A stretch of 64,000 nt of DNA from positions 62,001 through 126,000 of the forward strand of contig NZ_CP113162.1 of assembly GCF_029030725.1 (NCBI RefSeq), given 5' to 3'. This DNA comes from [Pseudomonas] carboxydohydrogena (lineage in GTDB: Bacteria; Pseudomonadota; Alphaproteobacteria; Rhizobiales; Xanthobacteraceae). Under the pieces are notes generated by a model. It saw only the letters and a list, made by a program, of their open reading frames with translations, ran no database searches and was not told the DNA's origin. The first letter of the stretch is position 1. Each line of letters begins with the position of its first letter. Shown here piece after piece: positions 33,486 to 41,348 of the stretch. Position numbers and translations under genes: made by a program.

Positions 33486-33746
33486 TCAACGAAGGCTTGC
33501 GCCGTTGATGAGGTTGGACGTTCGTTCACACGACCATGTGCCCGTTTTAGGTCCGCCGCGATAGTTGCAAGCTTTCGGGCCGAGATGCCGAGTAGCGACC
33601 CAGTTCTGGGGCGAGACCGTAGGAATCATCCGCTCCGCGGCCGTAGTCCGAAGACCAGAATCGGTCTTGGTCGCATGCGCAAAGCTTGGCGATGCGGAGG
33701 CGATCAGGAACAGCGACAGTAATGCAACCCTGTTTGATTTGCCCAT
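33486..33746 (-). CDS. Small secreted protein of unknown function, sigma-F-type promoter
   Basis: An 86-aa protein with a clean Sec signal peptide (ALLSLFLIASASPSFA, cleavage before HATKTDSG). The mature part is 60-odd residues with two cysteines (KACNYRGG and TWSCERT). A GGGAGA site precedes the ATG. A GTAACC-N16-CGAA promoter on the same strand ends 55 bp upstream. I do not recognise the family. Its placement suggests a metal-stress-induced periplasmic protein. Confidence 0.7.
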   Translation of the reverse strand: MGKSNRVALLSLFLIASASPSFAHATKTDSGLRTTAAERMIPTVSPQNWVATRHLGPKACNYRGGPKTGTWSCERTSNLINGASLR

Positions 33747-33773
33747 TTTTCATCTCCCGGCTCGGCTTGATGG

Positions 33774-34076
33774 TCACAGCATGGACCTCATGTAAATGAG
33801 TTCGAACGTGAGGTCTGACGGGTTACAGGTCACGACGATGTGAGCGCGACCGTGCATACTTAGAGCCGAGCGGAAGCAGTGATCGAGATATGCCCCGTTT
33901 TCGACGCTCTGGTGTTCCCCGGCCGTCTCGGTTGATTTGTCCGACAACGCCAGACAGACCGAGCCCATCGCCGTTGCGATACTGCAATTTGCCCCGGCCA
34001 AAGGCACGCTATAATCTTGGGTGAGGTACCGAAGCGTTGAATGATACGATCGATGCACCCAAGCTGTTGCGCTCAT
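33774..34076 (-). CDS. Hypothetical protein (100 aa)
   Basis: A reading frame starting MSATAWVHRSYHSTLRYL with an AGGAG site 12 bp upstream. Its codons keep a GC-rich third position (about 69 percent in the 42 codons I counted), which favours real coding. It contains four cysteines (NCSIATAMGSVC, DHCFRSAL, VTCNPSD). The 3' end overlaps the promoter of the secreted-protein gene downstream. I recognise no family, and it could still be a chance frame. Confidence 0.4.
   Translation of the reverse strand: MSATAWVHRSYHSTLRYLTQDYSVPLAGANCSIATAMGSVCLALSDKSTETAGEHQSVENGAYLDHCFRSALSMHGRAHIVVTCNPSDLTFELIYMRSML
33801..33844 (-). promoter_or_regulatory. Predicted ECF (sigma-F-type) promoter, copy 4
   Basis: On the minus strand: CTCAC-N6-GTGAC, one base, TGTAACC, 16 bases, CGAA (CGAA at 33804-33801). 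It matches the three + strand copies except for the last palindrome base and a spacer one base shorter. It points at the small secreted protein gene starting at 33746. Confidence 0.65.
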
Positions 34077-34120
34077 CTTTTGTGACTTCTCCTGAACTTC
34101 GCCTGTCGCAGCCACCTGCA

Positions 34121-34165
34121 CTCACTATCTCGTGAGTCTGTAACCACGGGCATTGTCCGTTCGAA
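34121..34165 (+). promoter_or_regulatory. Predicted ECF (sigma-F-type) promoter of the sigma factor operon
   Basis: CTCAC-N6-GTGAG (34121-34136), then TC, then TGTAACC (34139-34145), 16 bases, CGAA (34162-34165). The -10 lies 16 bp before the sigma factor ATG, which has its own GAGGGAG site. This would be autoregulation. Confidence 0.75.
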
Positions 34166-34180
34166 TCTAACGAGGGAGAG

Positions 34181-34735
34181 ATGACAAAGGAGTCGGACCT
34201 CAAAGCGCTCATGACGGCGAGCCTCGAAGGCGACTCCAACGCGCATCGATTACTGCTGACGACTTTGGGCGGACATCTGCGGAGCTACTACAAGACCAGG
34301 CTTTTGCGATCCGGGCGGACAGCCGAGGAAACTGAAGACCTCGTGCAGGAGGCCTTGATCGTCATCCATACGCAACGTCACACCTACGATCCGGAACAAC
34401 CGCTGACGCCGTGGGTATACGCTATTGCCCGCTACAAGCTCATCGACCATTTGCGACGCACCAGGGCTACGACGGCGGACGTACCGTTAGAAAACGCCGA
34501 CAACATCCTGGCATCGGACGACAATGCTGCCGCAGAAAGTCAATTCGACCTTTCCAAGCTATTGGAAAGGTTACCGGAACGAATGAGACTTTCGCTCCAA
34601 TACGTGAAACTCGAAGGCTTGAGTGTAGCCGAAGCCGCCGATCGTAGCGGGATGTCGCAATCTGCCGTCAAAGTGAATGTTCACCGTGGGTTAAAGATAC
34701 TCACCGCGTTAATTGCTCGGGAGACAAAGGCGTGA
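34181..34735 (+). CDS. sigF: ECF RNA polymerase sigma factor (SigF-like)
   Basis: A 184-aa group 4 sigma factor. Region 2 runs LGGHLRSYYKTRLLRSGRTAEETEDLVQEALIVIHTQRHTYDPEQPLTPWVYAIARYKLIDHLRR. Region 4 holds the helix-turn-helix (ERMRLSLQYVKLEGLSVAEAADRSGMSQSAVKVNVHRGLKIL). Its stop overlaps the next gene's GTG start as GTGA, an NrsF-type anti-sigma factor. In Caulobacter a SigF/NrsF pair responds to heavy metals. It probably recognises the four GTAACC-N16-CGAA sites here. Confidence 0.9.
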   Translation: MTKESDLKALMTASLEGDSNAHRLLLTTLGGHLRSYYKTRLLRSGRTAEETEDLVQEALIVIHTQRHTYDPEQPLTPWVYAIARYKLIDHLRRTRATTADVPLENADNILASDDNAAAESQFDLSKLLERLPERMRLSLQYVKLEGLSVAEAADRSGMSQSAVKVNVHRGLKILTALIARETKA

Positions 34736-35373
34736 AAACCAACGAATTGATTTCCATGCTCAGCTCACAGGTTGATCCGGTCGATACGCAAGAGGTCGTC
34801 CGGAATGTTCGGATTGCAATCTTGATAGGAGCTGCGGCATCCCTGCTGGTGGTGGTTTTTATCCTCGGCGTTCGCACCGACCTCGATGAACTGCACGCTC
34901 AAGTCTTTCTGGTTGCAAAACTGGCCTTCAGTTTGTCGGTCGTGATTTTGGCCTCGCATTATCTGGTCAAGTACATCCGCCCCGGCGGCGAATTCCGGGT
35001 CCGGTTCGCCCTCACCGTCCTACCGTTTCTCGCAGCCATGATCATTGCGGCCATCAATCTGGCCACGGCACCACGGTCACACTGGGAGACCATGGTGTTC
35101 GGCAGTTACTGGCTCGAATGCCTAATCGCCGTCCCCACGGTCGCGGTCGTACCATTCGCCACAATCATGGCGGCAGTCCGCCTCGCCGCCCCGACCGATT
35201 TGGTCCGCACCGGTGCGCTGGCCGGGCTGGTCGCGGGCGGCGTCAGCGCGACCGCCTATGCTTTGCATTGCATGGATGACCTGCTTCCCTTCATTGCGCT
35301 CTGGTATGGGGGCACGATCGTTTTGTGTACGGTCGCTGGCGCCGTGCTCGGCCCCAAACTGCTGCGTTGGTAA
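34732..35373 (+). CDS. nrsF: NrsF family membrane anti-sigma factor
   Basis: A 213-aa protein with six predicted membrane helices and the DUF1109/NrsF pattern (MKTNELISMLSSQVDPVD at the start, PLxRSHWETMVFG-type middle, YALHCMDDLLPFIALWYGG). C130 and C180 fall where the two cysteines critical for signal sensing lie in the Caulobacter protein; a third, C199, is also present. It would hold the sigma factor at the membrane until metal or oxidative stress releases it. It is translationally coupled to the sigma gene. Confidence 0.88.
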   Translation: MKTNELISMLSSQVDPVDTQEVVRNVRIAILIGAAASLLVVVFILGVRTDLDELHAQVFLVAKLAFSLSVVILASHYLVKYIRPGGEFRVRFALTVLPFLAAMIIAAINLATAPRSHWETMVFGSYWLECLIAVPTVAVVPFATIMAAVRLAAPTDLVRTGALAGLVAGGVSATAYALHCMDDLLPFIALWYGGTIVLCTVAGAVLGPKLLRW

Positions 35374-35544
35374 GGTTGGCATTGGCCGCGCTCGGCATTG
35401 CCCGGTGAAAAGACAAAATCCTTACTCCGTCTACACCAATGAGAGCTGAAGGTCGGGGCGGCGCGGATGAGCGCCGCCACGAAGGAAGACAGCACGTCAC
35501 CTGTTTGTCCCCGCCGAGAAGAGAAAACTGCTTCTCCGGTCGGT

Positions 35545-35589
35545 CTCACGAGAGCGTGAGCTTGTAACCGGCATGCGCCCCTTCGCGAA
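35545..35589 (+). promoter_or_regulatory. Predicted ECF (sigma-F-type) promoter, copy 2
   Basis: CTCAC-N6-GTGAG (35545-35560), CT, TGTAACC (35563-35569), 16 bases, CGAA (35586-35589). It lies 67 bp before the small membrane protein gene at 35657 and could also transcribe the Met-rich gene behind it. Upstream, a GC-rich hairpin (35457-35478) may end nrsF transcription. Confidence 0.75.
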
Positions 35590-35656
35590 CTAACGGATGA
35601 TGATCGCCCTCTTAAGCAAGCGGCGAGGGTGCAGGTGCATGGCAGGAGACGCAACC

Positions 35657-35950
35657 ATGACATGGTTAACGTCGGCATTGGATCGACAAGACCTGCGGCG
35701 CAGGATTCCCGATGCGTTTGGTTTTTGTAAACGCACGCTGTGGCTGCTTTTGGCTGCATTGGCGTTGCTTGCCGGAGTCGCGTTCAACTGGCGGTGGCTC
35801 GTAGCATCAGGTGTCCTGCCATTTCTCCTGCCAGCCCTTCCCTGTCTGGCCATGTGCGCCCTGCACCTATGTTCTCATGGCAACGATGCCTCGGGATGCG
35901 ACGAGCGGAGCGTCGCAGTTTGCCCCAAACCGTACCGCAGCACGCATTGA
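35657..35950 (+). CDS. Small Cys-rich membrane protein of unknown function
   Basis: A 97-aa protein. A polar N-terminus (MTWLTSALDRQDLRRRIPDAFGFCK) is followed by two hydrophobic helices (TLWLLLAALALLAGVAF and LVASGVLPFLLPALPCLAMCALHLC). The second ends in a CxxxCxxxxC series, then a short tail with two more cysteines. The LPCLAMCALHLC motif resembles small proteins seen in other metal islands. GGAGA lies 7 bp before the ATG. The likely role is metal handling at the membrane, by inference. Confidence 0.7.
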   Translation: MTWLTSALDRQDLRRRIPDAFGFCKRTLWLLLAALALLAGVAFNWRWLVASGVLPFLLPALPCLAMCALHLCSHGNDASGCDERSVAVCPKPYRSTH

Positions 35951-35986
35951 TCACCGATCCGTGCCATCCTTTAGAAAGGCAACAAA

Positions 35987-36259
35987 ATGAAGATCACCAC
36001 CACTCTCATCCCGCTCGCATTGATTGCGTCGTTAGCGGCTTCTGCCGCCGTCCAGGCGGACGAAACGTCCACGCCATCGAATCCGCCGCCAGAAACCAAT
36101 CAACCCATGATGGGCAACGGCTCACAGGGCATGCAGGAAATGATGGGCATGATGAGCCAAATGAAGCAGATGATGAAAAGCTGCAATCAAATGATGAAGG
36201 CCAGCAACGAACGTCACGACAAGCAAAATGCACCGAAGCAAAAAGACCATCACGGCTGA
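35987..36259 (+). CDS. Small secreted Met-rich protein, putative copper-binding
   Basis: A 90-aa protein with a signal peptide (TLIPLALIASLAASAAVQA, cleavage before DETS). The mature region of about 66 residues contains twelve methionines, mostly as MM pairs spaced 2-4 residues apart (MMGNGSQGMQEMMGMM, KQMMKSCNQMMK), one cysteine and a His-containing tail. This is the profile of a periplasmic Cu(I) chelator. It starts 36 bp after the membrane protein gene and probably shares its sigma-F-type promoter. No named family recognised. Confidence 0.75.
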   Translation: MKITTTLIPLALIASLAASAAVQADETSTPSNPPPETNQPMMGNGSQGMQEMMGMMSQMKQMMKSCNQMMKASNERHDKQNAPKQKDHHG

Positions 36260-36526
36260 AACAGTCGCCGTCCGATCGCCATGCCGGTCGATGAATTTTG
36301 CACACCCGGAAGGGCGCCCATAAATCGTTCGGCCTCGGCATTAATCGACTTCGGAGCATCGAACGACCATTCAGGTGGGTCTTTCACATCGGCGTGAGCC
36401 TGTAACCGGTCCGGAGTCCGATGCGAAATAATCGGTGGTTCGTTTGCAAATAGGATTTTCGATCCGGTGCACTGATGTGCCCGGCAGAACACAGCTCGGT
36501 CGATACAGAGGGATAGCCAGAACATC
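36260..36526. other. Leader region before cusB
   Basis: The 267 bp between the Met-rich gene and the next ORF hold the third sigma-F-type promoter (36383-36427) and then a leader of about 200 nt to cusB. Minus-strand frames here are not convincing. Confidence 0.5.
36383..36427 (+). promoter_or_regulatory. Predicted ECF (sigma-F-type) promoter of cusBAF
   Basis: TTCAC-N6-GTGAG (36383-36398), CC, TGTAACC (36401-36407), 16 bases, CGAA (36424-36427). The geometry is identical to copies 1 and 2. It points at the 36-aa ORF and cusB. Confidence 0.72.
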
Positions 36527-36637
36527 ATGGAACGGGCGACCTACTTACGATCGCTTCCCGGACTGGCATCGTTTCTGCCGGAAAGACCTAATCAGGTTCA
36601 GTTGCGGCATTCCGCAGCAGTGCCAAGGGTACACTGA
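36527..36637 (+). CDS. Possible 36-aa leader ORF coupled to cusB
   Basis: A short frame, MERATYLRSLPGLASF onwards, whose TGA overlaps the cusB ATG as TGATG. This is the geometry of translational coupling. The nearest purine-rich site (GAGGG) is far from the ATG, so initiation is uncertain. No homology recognised. Confidence 0.3.
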   Translation: MERATYLRSLPGLASFLPERPNQVQLRHSAAVPRVH

Positions 36638-38151
36638 TGGATAAGTTGACTGAACACCGTCCATTCGAGGATGGACGCGTGAGGCCCCGCGCCCAAACCG
36701 GAAGATCGACCGCGAAACGGATCGCGCTCCTTGCGTTTGCAATAAGCGCACTTGTCGCAATGCTGGGAGTTGGCTATCGACTCGGTCACGCTAACCAAAC
36801 GTTACCTAGCTGGGTTCCGCTTCGTGTCGCAGCCCTCCTCGGATCCCAGCCCGCCAAGCCCGCGGTAACCGGTCCGATCATTTACTACCGCGACCCCGAC
36901 GGCAAGACGCTCTATTCCAAGAACGCGAAGACGACACCGGACGGGCGTCCGTATATTGCAGTCTATGCCAACGAAGATGTCAGCTTCGATAACCCTTCGG
37001 AAACTGCGGCGCCGGCCCAGGACACCGGAGCCAAGCGGATTCTCTTCTATCGCAATCCGATGGGCCTGCCCGACACCTCTCCTGTTCCGAAGAAGGACTC
37101 AATGGGGATGGACTACATCCCCGTGTACGAAGGTGAGAACGACGCCTCCACGATCCAGATTTCACCGGGCAAGCTGCAACGCACCGGCGTCCGATCGGAA
37201 CCTGCCTCCCTGCGCACCGTGACACGGCCCGTTCGTGCTCCCGGAACGATCAAGCTCGATGAGCGACGCGTGGCCGTCGTCTCGTTGAGAGCGCAGTCGT
37301 TCATCGAGAGCGTCGAGAACGTCACTACAGGCGATCACGTCACCAAGGGGCAACCGTTACTGAAGCTATATTCGCCCGATGTGGCGGCTGCGGGTGCCCA
37401 ATACCTGTCCATCGTCAGCGACAGCGGTGGAACGGCCAATCTTGCTGGGCGCAAGCAACTGATCGAAGGCGCACGGCGGCGGCTCGAGAACCTAGCCGTA
37501 CCCGCCAGCGTGATCGCCGAAATCGATCGTACCAAAACGGTCCCACTGACCATAACCTGGACGGCCCCGCGCGATGGCGTGATTCTGGAGCGAACGGCGA
37601 TCGAGGGCATGCGGGCGATGCCGGGCGACGTGTTGTTTCGACTGGCCGACACCTCCGTGATCTGGGTGATCGCTGACGTCGCCGAACAGGATATCGATGC
37701 CGTGAAGATCGGCGCGGCAGCGACGATCAAGGTTCGCAGTCTGCCGGGTCGGGTATTCAAAGGATCTGTCGCTTTGATCTATCCTGAGGTGAACACGCAA
37801 ACGCGAACCACCAAGGTGCGCATCGAACTCCCCAATCCTGACGGCGTGCTTCTCCCCGATATGTTCGCCGACGTCGAAATCGCGTCCGGTGCCGAAAAGC
37901 CCGTGATCGCAGTACCAAACGGCGCGGTGATCGATACCGGAGCGCGGCAGATCGTTTTCATCGACAAAGGTAAAGGCCGTTTCGAGCCACGTGAAGTCAA
38001 GGTCGGCACACGTGGCGAGGACTACACCGAGATCCGCGAGGGTGTCGACGAAGGCGATCTCGTCGTAGTCGCCGCCAACTTCCTGATCGATGCCGAAAGC
38101 AACCTGAAATCGGCTTTGCAGGCATTTACAGATGGAGAAAAATCGAAATGA
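36637..38151 (+). CDS. cusB: Copper efflux RND periplasmic adaptor (CusB)
   Basis: A 504-aa membrane-fusion protein. It has an N-terminal anchor helix (IALLAFAISALVAMLGVGYRLG). Two tandem heavy-metal-binding-like segments follow: a degenerate IIYYRDPDGKTLYSKN and a canonical ILFYRNPMGLPDTSPVPKKDSMGMDYIPVYEGE, which carries the Cu-binding Met/His-type motif. Barrel, lipoyl and beta domains complete it (GTIKLDERRVAVVSLRAQSFIESV, GQPLLKLYSPDV, WTAPRDGVILER). It links CusA to an outer-membrane channel. Its stop overlaps cusA (ATGA). Confidence 0.93.
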   Translation: MDKLTEHRPFEDGRVRPRAQTGRSTAKRIALLAFAISALVAMLGVGYRLGHANQTLPSWVPLRVAALLGSQPAKPAVTGPIIYYRDPDGKTLYSKNAKTTPDGRPYIAVYANEDVSFDNPSETAAPAQDTGAKRILFYRNPMGLPDTSPVPKKDSMGMDYIPVYEGENDASTIQISPGKLQRTGVRSEPASLRTVTRPVRAPGTIKLDERRVAVVSLRAQSFIESVENVTTGDHVTKGQPLLKLYSPDVAAAGAQYLSIVSDSGGTANLAGRKQLIEGARRRLENLAVPASVIAEIDRTKTVPLTITWTAPRDGVILERTAIEGMRAMPGDVLFRLADTSVIWVIADVAEQDIDAVKIGAAATIKVRSLPGRVFKGSVALIYPEVNTQTRTTKVRIELPNPDGVLLPDMFADVEIASGAEKPVIAVPNGAVIDTGARQIVFIDKGKGRFEPREVKVGTRGEDYTEIREGVDEGDLVVVAANFLIDAESNLKSALQAFTDGEKSK

Positions 38152-41100
38152 TCGCCCGCCTGATCGCCTGGTCGGCGCGGAATCTCATGCTCGTCCTGAT
38201 CGGGACCGTGTTCGCAGTCACAGCGGGTATTTATGCACTGCGCACCCTGCCGCTCGACGCCATCCCCGATCTCTCCGACGTACAGGTCATCGTCTACACT
38301 GAATACCCCGGGCAAGCGCCCCAAGTCGTCGAAGATCAGGTCACCTATCCGTTGACGACGGCGATGCTGACGGTGCCGAAATCGAAGGTGGTGCGGGGCT
38401 TCTCGTTTTTCGGCGCGTCTTTCGTCTACGTCATTTTCGAAGATGGCACCGATCCATATTGGGCTCGCAGCCGCGTGCTGGAATATCTCAACACCGTAGC
38501 GCGCAGACTCCCGACGGGTGTGACCCCAACTCTTGGGCCTGACGCAACCGGCGTTGGATGGGTCTATCAATACGCCGTTGTGGCCAAGAACATGACCCTT
38601 GCTGAACTGCGTTCCCTCCAGGATTGGACCATCCGTTATGGAATCTCCAAAGCCGAAGGCGTCGCGGAAGTGGCCAGCGTCGGCGGCTTCGTCAAGCAAT
38701 ACAACATTGTCGTTGATCCACAAAAATTGCGCGCCCAGGGCATTTCCCTGGACAAGCTTCGCAGCGCCGTCCGGGCGAGCAACATGGATGTCGGCGGGCG
38801 CACCGTGGAGCTGTCCGAGTTTGAATTCGTCGTCCGCGGCCGTGGCTACCTCAGAGGCATCGAGGACATCGAGAACATCGTTCTGAAGACTGATGCGGGC
38901 GCTCCGCTTCGATTGCGGGATGTTGCGCGCGTCGAACTTGGTCCTGACGAGCGCCGCGGCATTACCGAACTCAACGGCGACGGCGAAGTCGTCAGCGGTA
39001 TTGCGCTGCAACGGTTCGGCGCCAATGCTCTCACCGTGATCGACAACGTCAAGGCGCGCCTCGCAGAGATCGCCTCAAGCCTGCCCAAGGGCGTCGAGAT
39101 CATCCCAGTCTACGATCGCTCCGAACTCATCAAAGCTGCCATCAAGACGCTCAAGGGCACCCTGCTCGAAGAGAGCATCATCGTTGCCTTGGTTTGCTTT
39201 GTCTTCCTGCTTCACCTGCGCAGCGCCCTCGTTGCCATCCTAATGCTCCCCGTCGGCATCCTGATGGCGTTCGCGGCCATGAAGTTCATGGGGCTTGGCG
39301 CCAACATTATGAGCCTCGGCGGCATTGCCATCGCGGTTGGCGCTATGATCGACGCGGCGATCGTCATGATCGAAAATGCGCACAAACATCTCGAGCGCGC
39401 GGAGCCTGGCACACCGCGGATGCAGATCCTGATCGATGCGGCCAGCGAAGTCGGGCCGTCGCTATTCTTCAGTTTGTTGGTGATCACCGTCTCGTTCTTA
39501 CCGATCTTTACCTTGGAGGCGCAGGAAGGACGCATGTTCGGGCCGCTCGCCTACACCAAAACCTTTTCGATGGCTGCGGCCGCCCTGCTCTCGATCACGC
39601 TGGTGCCGGCTCTCATGGTCATCTTTGTCCGCGGGCGCATCATCTCGGAACACAAGAATCCCGTGAACAGGTTCCTGATCTGGGTGTATCGACCGGTGAT
39701 CCGGTGGGTTCTCAAGGCGAAGACATTGACGATCGTACTTGCGCTGGCGGCGCTGGCGGTGACGATCTGGCCCGCCCGCCAACTCGGCAGCGAGTTCATG
39801 CCGACCCTCAATGAAGGCACCCTGATGTACATGCCGACAACGCTGCCCGGCCTGTCCATCACCAAGGCTGCTGAGCTGTTGCAGACCCAGGACCGCATCA
39901 TCAAGTCATTCCCCGAGGTTGCGTCGGTCTATGGCAAAGCGGGCCGCGCCTCGACCGCCACCGACCCGGCGCCGACCGAAATGTTCGAGACCATCATCAA
40001 TTTGAAGCCGAAGTCGGAATGGCGGCCTGGCGTAACGATCGACAGCCTCAAGGCCGAGATGGACAAGGCGCTGCAGTTTCCGGGGGTCTCAAATGCGTGG
40101 ACGATGCCGATCCGCGCCCGAATCGACATGCTGTCGACCGGAATCCGCACGCCCGTCGGGATCAAGATTTTCGGCAAGGATCTTGCGGAAATGGAGAAGC
40201 TCGCCCGCGAAGTCGAAGGGGTGGTCAAATCGGTGCCTGGTACCTCAAGCGCCTATGCTGAGCGCGTGATTGGCGGATACTATTTGGAGATCATTCCCGA
40301 TCGTTTGGCGTTGGGCCGCTACGGGTTGACGATCAGCGACGTCCAAGACGTGATCGCCACGGCGCTGGGCGGCGAAACCGTCACCACGACGGTCGAAGGT
40401 CGGGAACGCTACGCCGTCAACATCCGGTATCCGCGCGCATTGCGCTCTAGCCCACAGACGATCAGCACCGATGTCCAGGTACCGCTGGCGTCCGGTGGGA
40501 GCGTCCCGCTCGGCCAGGTCGCCAGCGTGAAATTGACCCGCGGCGCCACCTCGATCCGCACCGAGAACGGTCAACTCGCGGTTTACATTTACGTCGACAT
40601 TACCGGTCGCGATCTGGGCGGCTACGTCGCCGAGGCGCAGCAGGCGGTCGCGCAAAAAGTAAAATTTCCGCCGGGCTACTACGTCTCCTGGAGCGGACAA
40701 TTCGAGTATCTGCAGCGTGCCGAAGCGCGACTCAAGATAGTCGTGCCGGTGACTTTGCTGATCATCTTTCTGCTGCTCTACCTGAATTTCCGGAAACTGG
40801 CGGAAACCCTGATCGTGATGCTGTCATTGCCGTTTTCGTTGGTCGGCGGCATTTGGTTGATGTGGTGGCTCGGATTCAACATGTCGGTCGCGGTCGCCGT
40901 CGGCTTCATTGCGCTTGCGGGTGTCGCGGCCGAAACCGGCGTCGTAATGTTGATCTACCTCGAGCAGGCCATGTCCGAATTGAAGGCGAAACGATCGGCC
41001 GCTGGAGAGCAGTTCACGCGTGCCGACCTGTACGATGCGATCATGCTTGGCGCGGTGGACCGGGTACGGCCCAAGATGATGACCGTCGTCGCCATCATGG

Positions 41101-41348
41101 CGGGCTTGGTACCGATTCTCTGGAGCACGGGGACCGGCTCGGAGGTGATGCAGCGAATTGCCGTGCCGATGATCGGCGGCATGGTTTCCTCGACCGTGCT
41201 GACCTTGGTTGTCATTCCCGCGATCTTCGCGGTGGTCAAGGGAATCGGATTGCCCGCCGTGCCGTGGCAGGACAGCGACGAGAAAGGTACCGGACATCGA
41301 GGCCCGACGCGAACGCTCGAACTGCACCATACGGAGAATGTGCAATGA
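38148..41348 (+). CDS. cusA: Copper/silver efflux RND pump (CusA)
   Basis: A 1066-aa proton-driven inner-membrane pump. It has the HME-RND layout: TM1, porter domain, TM2-6, second porter domain and TM7-12. The N-terminus (LPLDAIPDLSDVQVIVYTEYPGQAPQVVEDQVTYPLTTAML) and TM4 (NIMSLGGIAIAVGAMIDAAIVMIENAHKHLE) are of the monovalent Cu/Ag class, unlike the DFGxIVDG of CzcA. It overlaps cusB and leads into cusF. Confidence 0.95.
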   Translation: MIARLIAWSARNLMLVLIGTVFAVTAGIYALRTLPLDAIPDLSDVQVIVYTEYPGQAPQVVEDQVTYPLTTAMLTVPKSKVVRGFSFFGASFVYVIFEDGTDPYWARSRVLEYLNTVARRLPTGVTPTLGPDATGVGWVYQYAVVAKNMTLAELRSLQDWTIRYGISKAEGVAEVASVGGFVKQYNIVVDPQKLRAQGISLDKLRSAVRASNMDVGGRTVELSEFEFVVRGRGYLRGIEDIENIVLKTDAGAPLRLRDVARVELGPDERRGITELNGDGEVVSGIALQRFGANALTVIDNVKARLAEIASSLPKGVEIIPVYDRSELIKAAIKTLKGTLLEESIIVALVCFVFLLHLRSALVAILMLPVGILMAFAAMKFMGLGANIMSLGGIAIAVGAMIDAAIVMIENAHKHLERAEPGTPRMQILIDAASEVGPSLFFSLLVITVSFLPIFTLEAQEGRMFGPLAYTKTFSMAAAALLSITLVPALMVIFVRGRIISEHKNPVNRFLIWVYRPVIRWVLKAKTLTIVLALAALAVTIWPARQLGSEFMPTLNEGTLMYMPTTLPGLSITKAAELLQTQDRIIKSFPEVASVYGKAGRASTATDPAPTEMFETIINLKPKSEWRPGVTIDSLKAEMDKALQFPGVSNAWTMPIRARIDMLSTGIRTPVGIKIFGKDLAEMEKLAREVEGVVKSVPGTSSAYAERVIGGYYLEIIPDRLALGRYGLTISDVQDVIATALGGETVTTTVEGRERYAVNIRYPRALRSSPQTISTDVQVPLASGGSVPLGQVASVKLTRGATSIRTENGQLAVYIYVDITGRDLGGYVAEAQQAVAQKVKFPPGYYVSWSGQFEYLQRAEARLKIVVPVTLLIIFLLLYLNFRKLAETLIVMLSLPFSLVGGIWLMWWLGFNMSVAVAVGFIALAGVAAETGVVMLIYLEQAMSELKAKRSAAGEQFTRADLYDAIMLGAVDRVRPKMMTVVAIMAGLVPILWSTGTGSEVMQRIAVPMIGGMVSSTVLTLVVIPAIFAVVKGIGLPAVPWQDSDEKGTGHRGPTRTLELHHTENVQ

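Noticed and set aside
36435-36644. 69-codon + strand frame before cusB
   Set aside because: It overlaps both the 36-aa ORF and the cusB start in another frame and lacks a ribosome-binding site. The 36-aa ORF has better coupling geometry.
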